Shown here: piece after piece, positions 1 to 8,008 of the stretch
How the letters are laid out: every line of letters starts with the position of its first letter
Position numbering within the stretch: position 1 is the first letter of the stretch
Assembly: GCF_035751725.1 (NCBI RefSeq)
Contig: NZ_CP142104.1
Span: forward strand, 4,650,001-4,714,000
Direction of reading: 5' to 3'
Length of the DNA stretch: 64,000 nucleotides
From: Pseudomonas frederiksbergensis
Lineage (GTDB): Bacteria > Pseudomonadota > Gammaproteobacteria > Pseudomonadales > Pseudomonadaceae
Position numbers and translations under genes: made by a program
The notes under the pieces: model-generated
Databases searched by the model: none
Told to the model about the DNA's origin: nothing
What the model saw: the letters and a program-made list of their open reading frames with translations, nothing else

Positions 1-770
1 TCGAAGGTCAATTGCGCTGCTTCGCTGATCACCGTGACCCGCTTGCGCTTGAAGCCCAGATCGGTAGCGGTGCCCGCGACTTCGCTCACCGCCGCCCCGC
101 TCTGCTCGTCGTTGCCCTTGTGCTGGCCGATGACTCGGTATTCGGAGAACACCTGGCTGTAATCCATCGGTGCGTTGCCCGACAGGATGTTCTTGCCCAA
201 CTCCAACACATCACTGGCCCGCCCACCGCTGCCGGGCTTGGCCAACAGCACACGCCCTTGGGCATCGTCGGTGGAGAACACGCGGAACAACGTCAGCAAT
301 CGGTCGATGGACTGAAAGACCGTTTCCCCCGGCACGATACTGTGTTCGCTCAGCCGCGCGGTTTCGGGGATCTCACTGACCACACCCACGCCATATTGCG
401 CCGCCAAGGCCTGGACGATGCTCAGCAGCGTTTGCCCGCGCCATTGGCTCGGGCGATTGATGGCCGCGCAGTCCACCAGGTCCTGGGTTTTCGAGCCACC
501 TTCAATGCTCAGGCTGATCTGCCGGCCGTCATAGCTGACCGGTGCCTTGAACACATAGCCGCTGAGGACCAGGTCGGCACCGATGCGCACCTGGCATTCA
601 TCGCCCGGACGGATCGGCACCGCTTGGGTCTGCCCCGGCCACTGCCAGGTGATGTCCAGTTTGAAGGTGCGGAATTGGCGCTCCAGGTCCGCACTGATTT
701 CCACGCTTTTCCAGCCGCCGTAATCCAGCCCGCCGACAGTCAGCGAGACGGCATTATCGAGCTCATCCAT
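1..770 (-). CDS. Mu gpP-like baseplate hub protein (partial, 3' end off the window)
   Basis: The reading frame is open from an ATG at 768-770 to the left edge (256 codons) with no stop. The translation starts MDELDNAVSLTVGGLDYGG and contains the pattern of Mu gpP (gp44) and T4 gp27-like hubs: an N-terminal beta domain, then DLVDCAAINRPSQWRGQTL and a LysM-like linker region. In Mu-type tails this protein forms the central baseplate hub that docks the spike. It starts 3 nt after the stop of the gpN-like gene, so it is in the same operon. The reverse strand shows a 372-codon open frame here that is only its shadow. Assignment to the gpP family is fairly secure; the C-terminus cannot be judged. 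Confidence 0.8.
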   Translation of the reverse strand, partial: MDELDNAVSLTVGGLDYGGWKSVEISADLERQFRTFKLDITWQWPGQTQAVPIRPGDECQVRIGADLVLSGYVFKAPVSYDGRQISLSIEGGSKTQDLVDCAAINRPSQWRGQTLLSIVQALAAQYGVGVVSEIPETARLSEHSIVPGETVFQSIDRLLTLFRVFSTDDAQGRVLLAKPGSGGRASDVLELGKNILSGNAPMDYSQVFSEYRVIGQHKGNDEQSGAAVSEVAGTATDLGFKRKRVTVISEAAQLTF

Positions 771-773
771 GGT

Positions 774-2012
774 TTATTCCCCCGAGACTTTCAGGTCATT
801 GGGCGGCAGGAAACCAGGATGGGCGACGCCGTTACGCTGGGTCACTTCGGTCACTCGCGTGGCATCGGCGAATTGCTGATAGGCCACCACCAACGCCGGC
901 AGGCTTTGCTTGAACGACAGGCTGATCAGCCTCACGCCCGAAGACGCCACCGCCGTCAGGTGCGCGGCCATTTGCTGACGCAGGTTGTTCATCGCCTGGT
1001 AGTGCTCCGGGTCAGCCTTGAGCGAGGCTTGCCAGATCGCATCGTTCAAGGCATCGCGCAACGCCAGTACGTCGTCGGCGACCGGAACGTCCCGGCGCTG
1101 GACCGGTTGCACGGCCTGCTGCGCCACTGAAGGCGTGGCGCCCAACTTGACCGCGGGCGCCGCCACCGGCATCGCCGCAATCCATTGCGCGGCCTGCACC
1201 AGCAAGGTGTCCTGCACTAGGTTGGCGACAGCCTGGGCCGCCGCCGTGGTGTCCTTGCCGGTGGTCAGTTTGGGCGCGTCGGACTTGCCAATGGCCTCCA
1301 CCTGTTGCGACACGCTGGCAATCACACCGCGATAGCCGTCACGGGCAAAGTCCTTCAGTTCGCGGATGTCGCCCAGCAACCCCTTGAACTCGGCCACCAC
1401 TTCCTTGGGCAATTCTTTCACCGCCTTGACCAGATCGCTGAGTTGCCGATAGGTCTCGATCAGCGGTTTGAGCTCCTGCTCGATCACGCCGTAGATGTCC
1501 TTGAGGCTGTTGCGCAGGTCCGCAATGCCGATCCGCGCGGCCTTGATCAAGGTCATGGCGTCTTCGAAGCGTCGCACGGCCGACCCCAGGAAGCTGTCGG
1601 CCGAGACCAGCAACAATTTCTGGCTATTGATCGTGGCCGAGGGAAAAGGCAGCGGTTGGTCGGGGTAGAACTTCAGGGCGAACGTCACCAGCCCGCCGTC
1701 CTGGCGGGTCTGGGTCATGTCGCACTCGCCGACCTTGACCTGCAGGCGTCCCAGCCACGGGTGCACCAGCTCGCCACTGCCCTGCTCCAAGGCCTTGAGC
1801 AGCTTGTCGCGCTGCTCCAGGCAATCGGGGCCGACGATGAACGCGGTCAGCTCATGAATCTTCGCCTGCTGGCCGAGCCCTTCGAAAAACGGCTGGTCGC
1901 GCTGTGGGTATTCATGCAGTTGGCCCTTGTGGCCAACCGGGGTTTTCGCCTGGTCGACCCAGAACCCGACGCCACGAAACGACGCCGGCAACAAACGATC
2001 ACGCCAGCTCAT
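774..2012 (-). CDS. Mu gpN-like tail/DNA circularisation N-terminal domain protein
   Basis: The 412-residue product begins MSWRDRLLPASFRGVGFWVD, typical of the DNA_circ_N family (Mu gpN, gp43). The N-terminal 100 residues (RGVGFWVD, QRDQPFFEGLGQQA, GELVHPWLGRLQVKVGEC) are the recognisable domain; the rest is helical and alanine-rich. In Mu this is a structural tail and baseplate protein needed for tail assembly. The gene overlaps the end of the tape-measure gene by 14 nt and is followed 3 nt later by the gpP-like hub, matching Mu order 42-N-P. The family call is firm, the exact structural role is from the family. Confidence 0.85.
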   Translation of the reverse strand: MSWRDRLLPASFRGVGFWVDQAKTPVGHKGQLHEYPQRDQPFFEGLGQQAKIHELTAFIVGPDCLEQRDKLLKALEQGSGELVHPWLGRLQVKVGECDMTQTRQDGGLVTFALKFYPDQPLPFPSATINSQKLLLVSADSFLGSAVRRFEDAMTLIKAARIGIADLRNSLKDIYGVIEQELKPLIETYRQLSDLVKAVKELPKEVVAEFKGLLGDIRELKDFARDGYRGVIASVSQQVEAIGKSDAPKLTTGKDTTAAAQAVANLVQDTLLVQAAQWIAAMPVAAPAVKLGATPSVAQQAVQPVQRRDVPVADDVLALRDALNDAIWQASLKADPEHYQAMNNLRQQMAAHLTAVASSGVRLISLSFKQSLPALVVAYQQFADATRVTEVTQRNGVAHPGFLPPNDLKVSGE

Positions 2013-3543
2013 TGGAGCCTCCTGTGGAAAGTGAGCGATAGCCGATGCGCGAACTCACCGCCAGGGCCGGTTGATTGGTCTGCGGGGGATCGGCGCGCAA
2101 CCCGGCCGGCGCGTTTTCGAAGCGCACGGTCAGGCCGCCTTCGAGTTGCGTGCGGTTGTTGGCGGCGCTTTGTTGCACCAGATGGCTGGAAGTTTGCGGC
2201 AACGCCCCAGGTGCCAATGACGTTTTCACAGGAGCCAGGCTCGAAGGCTGGTCGCCGGCCCCGCCAAAAAACGCCGGCGCCAACTCGCCCTTGCCTTCGG
2301 CATTGGTGGCGCGTTGCGCCTCGGTCAGTCCTTCGACCTTGCCAGTAAACGAGGTGATCATTTCGCCAAAGCCGCCGTTGAAAAACGCCTTGATCGGCGC
2401 GATCACCGCCTGCAACTCGTTCCACCACTGGCTGAACCACTCGCCCACCGGCCCCCATTGTCGAGTCAGGCCCTCGATGGGCGACCAGTCGAACAGACCG
2501 CTGAACACCGCCAGCATGATCGACACCTGGTTGCGGATGCCTTCCCAGATCCCGGCGAAGACCTCGCCGATCGTGCCCCAGTTGGCCATGATCAATCCCA
2601 GCGGCGTCCAGTCGAACAGGCCTTTAAGGGCGTCCATCACCGGCACGGTCAAGGCTTTGAGCAGATCCCAGATCGCCGCGAACAAGCCGGTCAGGGGCGC
2701 CCAATTGGCAACAATCAAACCCAAGGGTGACCAGGCGAACAGCGTCTGCATGAAACCGATGACCGGCGTTGCCGCCGCCACGATCACATTCCAGAGCGCG
2801 CCGAAAAAACCGCTGATCGGCCCCCAATTGCTGATCACCTGCCCCATCGGGGTGTAGGCGAACATCGTCTTGAAGAACTCGACCATCGGCAGCACGATCG
2901 GCGCGAGCCGTTGCCAGAGCCCGGCAAAAAACGCCGAGATCGGCGTCCAGTGGGCGATGATCATCCCTGCCGCCAAGGCGATGCCCATGGCAATCAAGCT
3001 GATGGGGTTCATCTTCATGGCCAGGCTGACCACTTCCATGGCCTGGCTCGCGCCGCTGACCGCGGTCTGGATCGCGTTGAACGCGACAACGCCCGTCGCC
3101 AGGCCCTGGACCAGTTGAGGGTTGTCCTGCAGCACCTGGGCCACGCTGCTGACCATCGGTTGCAAGGCGACCGCCACCGTGTTCACCGCAGGCCCCAGCG
3201 CCGAACCGAATTGCACCGACACGTTGCTGATGGAAGTCTTCAATCCATCCAGGCTTTGTGCCGCCACACGAGGCGCTTCGGGCGCCTGCAGGGCGCTGGC
3301 CGCCGCGTTCACCGCGCCGACTTCACCCTTGAAGGCCAGCGCCGACTTGAGCCCGTCCATGAACGGTTGGGCCAGGCCGCCGCTGGGCAGCAGCGCGGAA
3401 ATGTCCAGGCTGCCCAACCCCGTGGCATCGAGGTTCTGCTTGAAACCCGCGACCTTCGCACGAAGGCTCGCGAGCTTGGGTGACAGCTCGTCGATGCCCG
3501 TCAGCAGCACTGCTTTTTTCTCTACCTTTTCTGTGTCTGCCAT
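1999..3543 (-). CDS. Tail tape-measure protein of the Mu-like module, with 41-residue repeats
   Basis: I use the ATG at 3541-3543, which overlaps the stop of the frameshifted chaperone frame (TGATG), giving 514 residues; a GTG one codon upstream is also open. Position (after tube and chaperone, before gpN and gpP), hydrophobic and glycine-rich composition and length fit a Mu gp42-like tape measure that sets tail length and is threaded through the tube. Roughly residues 199-392 are built from five tandem units of 41 residues (the last incomplete), each starting with a tryptophan followed by P-I/L or similar and carrying LF-x-W-(T/S)-P-L-G-L-I. Helices and hydrophobic stretches near residues 185-200 may insert in the target membrane. 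Confidence 0.85.
   Translation of the reverse strand: MADTEKVEKKAVLLTGIDELSPKLASLRAKVAGFKQNLDATGLGSLDISALLPSGGLAQPFMDGLKSALAFKGEVGAVNAAASALQAPEAPRVAAQSLDGLKTSISNVSVQFGSALGPAVNTVAVALQPMVSSVAQVLQDNPQLVQGLATGVVAFNAIQTAVSGASQAMEVVSLAMKMNPISLIAMGIALAAGMIIAHWTPISAFFAGLWQRLAPIVLPMVEFFKTMFAYTPMGQVISNWGPISGFFGALWNVIVAAATPVIGFMQTLFAWSPLGLIVANWAPLTGLFAAIWDLLKALTVPVMDALKGLFDWTPLGLIMANWGTIGEVFAGIWEGIRNQVSIMLAVFSGLFDWSPIEGLTRQWGPVGEWFSQWWNELQAVIAPIKAFFNGGFGEMITSFTGKVEGLTEAQRATNAEGKGELAPAFFGGAGDQPSSLAPVKTSLAPGALPQTSSHLVQQSAANNRTQLEGGLTVRFENAPAGLRADPPQTNQPALAVSSRIGYRSLSTGGSNELA
2368..2949 (-). repeat. Five tandem 41-codon repeats within the tape-measure gene
   Basis: The encoded units start at W-T-P-I-S, W-G-P-I-S, W-A-P-L-T, W-G-T-I-G and W-G-P-V-G, each exactly 41 residues after the previous one. 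Aligned positions share F-F/F-A, L-W/I-W, P-V, L-F, W-(T/S)-P and N-W at the junction. The DNA copies are diverged, so this is an old protein-level repeat and not a recent DNA duplication. Confidence 0.8.
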
Positions 3544-3707
3544 CACTGCACCTGCTGCATCGCATTGATCCGTTGCGCGTGCTCCAAGGATTCCCGGAGC
3601 ACGTCCAGTGGCCTGGCCATCATCTGTTCGGGGTCAACCTTCCAGAACCAGGCCAGGTCATAGGCGGCGGCGATCAGGTCGCCGATGGCCGCGACGCCGC
3701 ACTCATG
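3543..3707 (-). CDS. -1 frameshift extension of the Mu-like tail chaperone
   Basis: At 3707-3713 the coding strand reads T TTT TTC, in phase with the 0 frame as X XXY YYZ. A -1 shift continues at 3707 with HECGVAAIGDLIAAAYDLAW, then a short helical tail rich in Met and Gln, ending at the TGA at 3543-3545, which overlaps the tape-measure ATG. The fused product would be 142 residues (88 + 54). The tail contains a Trp-Phe-Trp and a methionine pair typical of E' or T-domain extensions that bind the tape measure. There is no good ribosome-binding site for independent translation. Frameshift in this gene is a conserved feature of tailed phages (lambda G/GT, P2 E/E'); here it is inferred from sequence. 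Confidence 0.8.
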   Translation of the reverse strand, partial: HECGVAAIGDLIAAAYDLAWFWKVDPEQMMARPLDVLRESLEHAQRINAMQQVQ

Positions 3708-3970
3708 AAAAAACTCGCGACGGCCCAGCTCAAGGCATTGAGGTCAGCCAGGTCCAACTGGTTGACCGACGACGGCGGGATACCGGCGCACACCGCGATG
3801 TATTTGGCCGCGACGTCCATGTCCAGGCTCACCTCCTCGCTCTTGTCGATCTTGTACGGCAGCGCCTTGATCGCCCGGACTTCCTGCACCGTCGGACGGC
3901 GCAGGGTCAGCTCGCTCAACGGCTCGCCGTGGGCCTCGATGGCCACCCTCAAGGTCACGACGTCAGTCAT
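3674..3970 (-). CDS. Tail assembly chaperone, short form (Mu gp41/P2 E-like)
   Basis: This 98-residue product (MTDVVTLRVAIEAHGEPLSE) has the LTLRRPTVQEVRAIKAL and DMDVAAKYIAVCAGIPPSSV segments of the gp41/E/14 tail-assembly family. It lies between the tube and tape-measure genes, the invariant position of the tail assembly chaperone, and its ATG overlaps the tube stop (ATGA). Such proteins coat the tape measure while the tube polymerises and are not found in the finished tail. Codons 86-88 contain a slippery run that should give a longer form (separate entry). The unshifted frame ends at 3674-3676, after only ten more codons. Confidence 0.85.
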   Translation of the reverse strand: MTDVVTLRVAIEAHGEPLSELTLRRPTVQEVRAIKALPYKIDKSEEVSLDMDVAAKYIAVCAGIPPSSVNQLDLADLNALSWAVASFFMSAASRPSAT

Positions 3971-4314
3971 TGCCAGGTCCCCTTGATGCCTTCGAATTTC
4001 AGCTCGATGGTGGCGTCGTCGCCCTTGGATACCGGTTCTTCCACCAGGTAGGCGCCGGCCAGCACGTAGACCTTGCCGTTGTTGAATTCGCAGGTGACGG
4101 TCATGTCGGTGCCAGCCACCAGTTGCTTGAGCGGGAAGTCCGCGGTGTGCAGTGCCGTCACCTTGAACGACGGGGCGATGTCGGTTTCCTTGTAGAAACC
4201 CGGTACGACGGTTTCGCGTTTGGTGAACATCAGTGGCGCTTCGCAGCCGCCATTGATGGTCAGTTGAGCGCCGTCCACTTTGACGTAGCAGGTGCCCGCA
4301 ATCAGTTGACCCAT
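3967..4314 (-). CDS. Contractile tail tube protein (Mu gpM-like)
   Basis: The 115-residue product (MGQLIAGTCYVKVDGAQLTI) matches the Mu M tail-tube family: N-terminal tube motif, NGGCEAPL, KVTALHTADFPLKQLV and a C-terminal FEGIKGTWQ. It polymerises as hexameric rings around the tape measure inside the sheath. I start at the ATG at 4312-4314, preceded by AAGGGAGA on the coding strand; a longer open frame to 4497 crosses a terminator-like hairpin and is not credible. The stop overlaps the chaperone start. It directly follows the sheath gene. Confidence 0.88.
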   Translation of the reverse strand: MGQLIAGTCYVKVDGAQLTINGGCEAPLMFTKRETVVPGFYKETDIAPSFKVTALHTADFPLKQLVAGTDMTVTCEFNNGKVYVLAGAYLVEEPVSKGDDATIELKFEGIKGTWQ

Positions 4315-4333
4315 GGTGTTTCTCCCTTCAAAT

Positions 4334-4356
4334 AAAAAGCCCACGCGAGGTGGGCT
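4334..4356 (-). terminator. Hairpin with T-run between sheath and tube genes
   Basis: On the coding strand AGCCCAC-CTCGC-GTGGGCT is followed by five T. A 7-bp GC-rich stem, 5-nt loop and T tract form an intrinsic-terminator shape inside the operon. It may give partial termination, setting a tube/sheath expression step, or protect the 3' end of the sheath message. Confidence 0.6.
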
Positions 4357-4381
4357 GAGTTCATCCGACTGAGTGCTACCG

Positions 4382-5878
4382 TCAGGCAGCAGCGTCGTAT
4401 TGCAGGCGGAATTGGTTGAGCAGCGCGAACACCCGCAGGCCGTTGATGTAGTCAGGCGGGAACAGCACATTGATCCGGCTCGGATCCTGGCTGTCACGCT
4501 CGACGATCAGGTGCTCGGCGAACAGCTCGGCGTTTTCCACATGGCCTTCCAGTTCGAGCTTGGCGTATTGCGCGATCAACTCGCCGCGGATGGTGCTCGG
4601 GGTCACGATGGGCTGGCCGGCGCCGAAACGGGTACCGTCCGAGGCCAGTTTGTGGCGACCGTACTTGCTGGTAATCACGCTTTGCAGGCGGCGAACAATG
4701 AATGCCGACTGGTGCATGGTTTCACTGTCCAGGTAGGAGTTGTCAGCCTGGCCGAAAGCATTTTTCTGGTACGTGGTGATGGAACGCTGGATGCGCACGT
4801 AGCCGCCTTCGTAATAGGCCGTGGCGATGCCGTAGTTGAGCAGCGACTGACGCTCGGTCAGGGTGAAGCGCTCGCTGGCCGGCGCCGGGTCCAGGCCTGG
4901 CAGGCTGCCGCTTTGGGTTGGACGGCTGGCGTCGGCAGAGATGAATACCGCAGTGCGAGCCGCCAAAGCAGCGGCCTGTACCCAGAACGGTTGCGGGACG
5001 CCCATTTCCAGCGCCTGGATGGTCATGTGCTGGTCGTTGCGCGCCTGACCTGCGGCGACCAGGGTGCCGAGGGTGCCGCGCTTGGCGCTGTAGACATGAC
5101 CAAACAACTGCTTGGCCCAGGACCAGCGGCCGGTGCTGTCGTCCATGACCGCTTGCCAGGTGTTGAGGCTCGATACATCGGACCAGGGCATGGCGATGAA
5201 CTCGAACGGCTCATCGCCCAGGGCCGCGACTGCAGCGGTCTGGTCCGGCACACCGGCGCCGCCGGTCATCGCGGTGATGGCGGTGGTCAGCCCCGCCGGG
5301 GTGTCTTCGCCATTGCTCTTGCCCAGGCGATTGAACTGCAGGCTGATGTCGTTGCCGCTGTCGCCGGTCCATTTGGCGCTGAGGGTCACGACGCCTTCGG
5401 CGGCCGCGGCAGTCACCGGCAGATCGGCGGCGGCATTGATTTTCAACGCCAGCGCAGTGGCGGCCTGGGCCGCCGTGGCGCCGTTGACGATAGCCGCCTG
5501 GACACGCACACCGCCGACGTACAAGTTGAGCACGCCGCTTTGTGTCGCGGCGCCGGTGAGGGTCAGCACGCCCTTGGCGATCGAACCCTCGACGTTGTGC
5601 AGCGGCAGGCACCAGATTTCCCCCAGCGGGTCGGTCTTGCGCCAGGTGTCGTACATGGCGGCGAGCATCGAGCCCTGCCCGCCGATGCTCTTGGCCAGCG
5701 CGACGCTGGACACCAGCACCAGCTTGCCGACCTCGGCCGGCGCAACGTTGTCGTTGACCTGGGCGACGATCAACCGGCGCATGGCCGATGACGCGCTATT
5801 GGCGGCCGAGTTGTCCATTTCGGCGTAGAACAGCGGAACACGAATGTCCGCGGGAATGTTGCTGAATCCGATCGCCAT
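4382..5878 (-). CDS. Contractile tail sheath protein (Mu gpL-like)
   Basis: From the ATG at 5876-5878 (MAIGFSNIPADIRVPLFYAE) this gives 498 residues, the size of Mu L sheath proteins. It has the sheath N-terminus (PADIRVPLFYAEMDNSAA), an inserted domain near residues 150-250 (LNLYVGGVRVQAAIVNGATA), and the conserved sheath C-terminus around NVLFPPDYINGLRVFALLNQ. The sheath contracts to drive the tube through the target envelope. AGGGAGCC precedes the chosen start; the upstream open frame (to 5953) belongs to the DUF2635 gene region. It is followed by the tube after a terminator-like hairpin. Confidence 0.92.
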   Translation of the reverse strand: MAIGFSNIPADIRVPLFYAEMDNSAANSASSAMRRLIVAQVNDNVAPAEVGKLVLVSSVALAKSIGGQGSMLAAMYDTWRKTDPLGEIWCLPLHNVEGSIAKGVLTLTGAATQSGVLNLYVGGVRVQAAIVNGATAAQAATALALKINAAADLPVTAAAAEGVVTLSAKWTGDSGNDISLQFNRLGKSNGEDTPAGLTTAITAMTGGAGVPDQTAAVAALGDEPFEFIAMPWSDVSSLNTWQAVMDDSTGRWSWAKQLFGHVYSAKRGTLGTLVAAGQARNDQHMTIQALEMGVPQPFWVQAAALAARTAVFISADASRPTQSGSLPGLDPAPASERFTLTERQSLLNYGIATAYYEGGYVRIQRSITTYQKNAFGQADNSYLDSETMHQSAFIVRRLQSVITSKYGRHKLASDGTRFGAGQPIVTPSTIRGELIAQYAKLELEGHVENAELFAEHLIVERDSQDPSRINVLFPPDYINGLRVFALLNQFRLQYDAAA

Positions 5879-6060
5879 TATTTGGCTCCCTGTGGTTTTG
5901 CCGCTTTCACGGTTTTGGTAGTGATATCGCCATCGGCCAGACGTCGACGCCACCAGGCGTTGTCCGGCACTTCACGGCCTTCGAGGGGCAACAGATCGCC
6001 CGCTTCCGGGTCCGGTACGGCACGGCCCGGGGCCGGCAGCACGGTGATGCGTTTGCTCAT
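5878..6060 (-). CDS. DUF2635 small phage tail protein (Mu gp38-like)
   Basis: The 60-residue product (MSKRITVLPAPGRAVPDPEA) has the DUF2635 pattern: a V-x-PAPGR-x-V-x-DPE start, LPLEGREVPDNAWWRRRLAD and a DGD motif. This small protein always sits just upstream of the sheath gene in Mu-like phages; its role is not known. Its stop overlaps the sheath ATG and its start overlaps the end of the gp37-like gene by 4 nt, so the three are translationally coupled. Confidence 0.8.
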   Translation of the reverse strand: MSKRITVLPAPGRAVPDPEAGDLLPLEGREVPDNAWWRRRLADGDITTKTVKAAKPQGAK

Positions 6061-6641
6061 GGGGTTACGTCTCCAGAGAAAGTCAGTTCCACGCGCCCGT
6101 CGGGGCCGGGATGTTTCAGGTTGGGGTCCGCCGGGTCGATGGCATCGACCCGCACAGTGGCCCCGGTAAAGGACGACAAGCCGTCCAGTTCACGCTCGTG
6201 CCAGCTTTCGGCAGGCTGGCTCGCCAGGTTGCGGCCCAGCTGGAACTCGGCGAAAAAGCGCAGCCGGTACGACACACGGCTGCTGTTGATGGAAACCAGT
6301 TCGCTGCCGTCGTACTCGACGCCGGTGTACTCAGCGCCCGGCTTGAACCCCACCAGCGCCCGCCACAGTTCGGCCCGCAGGTCGTGCAACAGATCCAGCG
6401 CTTTTGTCGCGTCAGTGGCGTCAAGCACCAGCACCGCATCGAAGCGATCACGCACCGCTTGCAGCGTGACGTTTTGCGCCGCGTTCTTGCCGGCGATGTC
6501 GGCGGTGGGCAGGACATAGGCGCAGGGGGTTTGCAGCGGGGCCTCGGCTTGCAGCGTGGCGAGGTCAAAGCCTGCGGCCACGCGATGGGCGAGCGTGGGG
6601 CATTGCTCACGCAGTTGCGTGAGGATCGGGGTGATCTTCAT
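6057..6641 (-). CDS. Mu gp37-like tail terminator protein
   Basis: The 194-residue product (MKITPILTQLREQCPTLAHR) resembles Mu gp37 proteins, which sit upstream of DUF2635 and the sheath and are thought to cap the growing tail. Segments PCAYVLPTADIAGKNAAQNV and the acidic VLVLDATDATKALDLLHDLR are typical. GGAG lies 9 nt before the ATG. It is the first gene of the Mu-like module; a REPIN separates it from the P2-like module upstream. A tail with no head needs a terminator, so its retention fits a tailocin. Confidence 0.75.
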   Translation of the reverse strand: MKITPILTQLREQCPTLAHRVAAGFDLATLQAEAPLQTPCAYVLPTADIAGKNAAQNVTLQAVRDRFDAVLVLDATDATKALDLLHDLRAELWRALVGFKPGAEYTGVEYDGSELVSINSSRVSYRLRFFAEFQLGRNLASQPAESWHERELDGLSSFTGATVRVDAIDPADPNLKHPGPDGRVELTFSGDVTP

Positions 6642-6676
6642 CGAGGGACTCCAGTATCTGAAGGCGCGAGCGAACC

Positions 6677-6762
6677 CCGTGGGAACGGGCTTGCTCGCGA
6701 TGGCGGTGGGTCAGGCAGCAGAAATGTTGAATGGGATACCGCTATCGCGAGTTCCCACAGGG
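6677..6762. repeat. REPIN (inverted REP pair) between the two tail modules
   Basis: Two inverted REP-like sequences face each other: GTGGGAACGGGCTTGCTCGC on one side and CGCTATCGCGAGTTCCCACA on the other. This is the common Pseudomonas REP type. It fills the 128-nt gap between the late-control D gene and the Mu-like module. Confidence 0.75.
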
Positions 6763-6769
6763 GGTAGGG

Positions 6770-7786
6770 TCAGGCCTTGGCGTCCAGGCAGGTCGCGTCG
6801 ATGCTGCAGCGGTAGCTTTTTTCCCGGTCGCCGCTGGCGGTGACCTTGTCGATCGACCAGCGCCCGCGCATGAAATCCGGCCAGGTGGGGTCCAGCAGTA
6901 CGATGCCCTCGGCGGACAACCCCGGATTGCCGGGGCATTCGATCTTCACTTTCAAGGCTTCGCGTAACATCCGGCGCACCTCGCCTTCACCGGCGGCGCG
7001 GGCTTCCTCTGCGCTCTGGAAGCGCTGGCGCACGGTCTTGAACGGCGCGATGCCGCTCTCCTCGACCCGAAGCGTGCCCGCCGCCGCATCCCACCAAGTG
7101 GTCTTGCAACCGTTGTACTTTGCCCGCGCGGTTTCATCCAGCTTGGCCGAAATGAAAGCGTGATCACCCGGACGATTGTTCGTCGTCACTGACAGTTTCA
7201 TCTCGGGCAAGACCTTGCCCGACAACGACTTCGCCTGACCGCGCCGGGCCAGTACATACAACTCGTTGACCGGTTTGGCGACGGCGTCATAACGGTGGGC
7301 CAAGCGCGTGAGGAAACCCATGTCGGTTTCGTTGGACTGGTCGACATGCTCGATTCTGATCAGCGACAGGTCCGGCGCCACACGGGGCGAAAACCCGTGC
7401 CTGGAGGTCAGTTGACGAAACAGCGCCCCCAGAGTCGTCGGGCCATGGCTGACAGATCGGCGTTGCTTGAAGCCCGTCTGGTCCGCCGCGCTGAACGGCG
7501 CCGCCATGGCCACCAGAACGAGTTGCAGCGGAAACAGGAACGGCGTGCGCCGAGTGATGACGAACTCGCCTTTATCCACCAGTCCCGACTCCAGATAACC
7601 GACCCGCAGGCCGATTTTCCCGCCCAGGCTGGGCAACCCTTCCAGACCTTCCAGGCTGATGGTGAGCGTCAGTTGATCGGACTCGATCCCCGCCGCGTCG
7701 ACATGCTCCCACTTGAGCAGGCGCTCGTTGAGCAGCGCGGCATTCGCGCCATAAATTTCCACCGCAGGCGTAAAACCCAATGACAT
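6770..7786 (-). CDS. P2 gpD-like baseplate hub/late-control D family protein
   Basis: The 338-residue product (MSLGFTPAVEIYGANAALLN) belongs to the phage late-control D family, the baseplate hub of P2-like tails and of R-pyocins (PA0628-like). Typical stretches are GEFVITRRTPFLFPLQLVLV, the SETDMGFLTRLAHRYDA-like block (NETDMGFLTRLAHRYDA) and YNGCKTTWWDAAAG. It follows the X gene with 9 nt between. In P. aeruginosa R-pyocins the endolysin gene comes next; here a REPIN and a second tail module come next instead. Confidence 0.88.
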   Translation of the reverse strand: MSLGFTPAVEIYGANAALLNERLLKWEHVDAAGIESDQLTLTISLEGLEGLPSLGGKIGLRVGYLESGLVDKGEFVITRRTPFLFPLQLVLVAMAAPFSAADQTGFKQRRSVSHGPTTLGALFRQLTSRHGFSPRVAPDLSLIRIEHVDQSNETDMGFLTRLAHRYDAVAKPVNELYVLARRGQAKSLSGKVLPEMKLSVTTNNRPGDHAFISAKLDETARAKYNGCKTTWWDAAAGTLRVEESGIAPFKTVRQRFQSAEEARAAGEGEVRRMLREALKVKIECPGNPGLSAEGIVLLDPTWPDFMRGRWSIDKVTASGDREKSYRCSIDATCLDAKA

Positions 7787-7795
7787 GTCGCCTCC

Positions 7796-8008
7796 TTAAT
7801 CCCAGGCCGAAACCGGTGGGGTTGCCACGGGCTTGAGTTCCACTTCCGGCAAGACCACCCATACGCCCGCAGGCAATACCGGCCCCCATTCAGCCAACCC
7901 CGGATTGAGCTGCCAGAGCGCCTCCTCGACGACGTCGTCACAACGCTCCAGCTCGCGATACAGCAGCAGATTCGCCGAATCACCAGCGATACTTCGAACC
8001 CTACGCAT
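7796..8008 (-). CDS. P2 gpX-like tail protein
   Basis: The 70-residue product (MRRVRSIAGDSANLLLYREL) has the short LysM-like fold signature of P2 X: initial basic strand, DSANLLLYRELERCDDVVEE, then LNPGLAEWGPVLPAGVWVVL. P2 X and relatives probably bind the hub or connect baseplate parts. It overlaps the end of gpU by 8 nt and precedes D, the standard P2 order U-X-D. Confidence 0.85.
   Translation of the reverse strand: MRRVRSIAGDSANLLLYRELERCDDVVEEALWQLNPGLAEWGPVLPAGVWVVLPEVELKPVATPPVSAWD

Noticed and set aside
12-1130. Long plus-strand open frame of 372 codons
   Set aside because: It lies opposite the gpP- and gpN-like genes, has an Arg/His/Gln-rich shadow composition and no family pattern. 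High G+C makes such antisense frames common.
3480-3986. 168-codon plus-strand frame over the chaperone region
   Set aside because: Opposite strand of the tail chaperone and its frameshift extension, no start signal.
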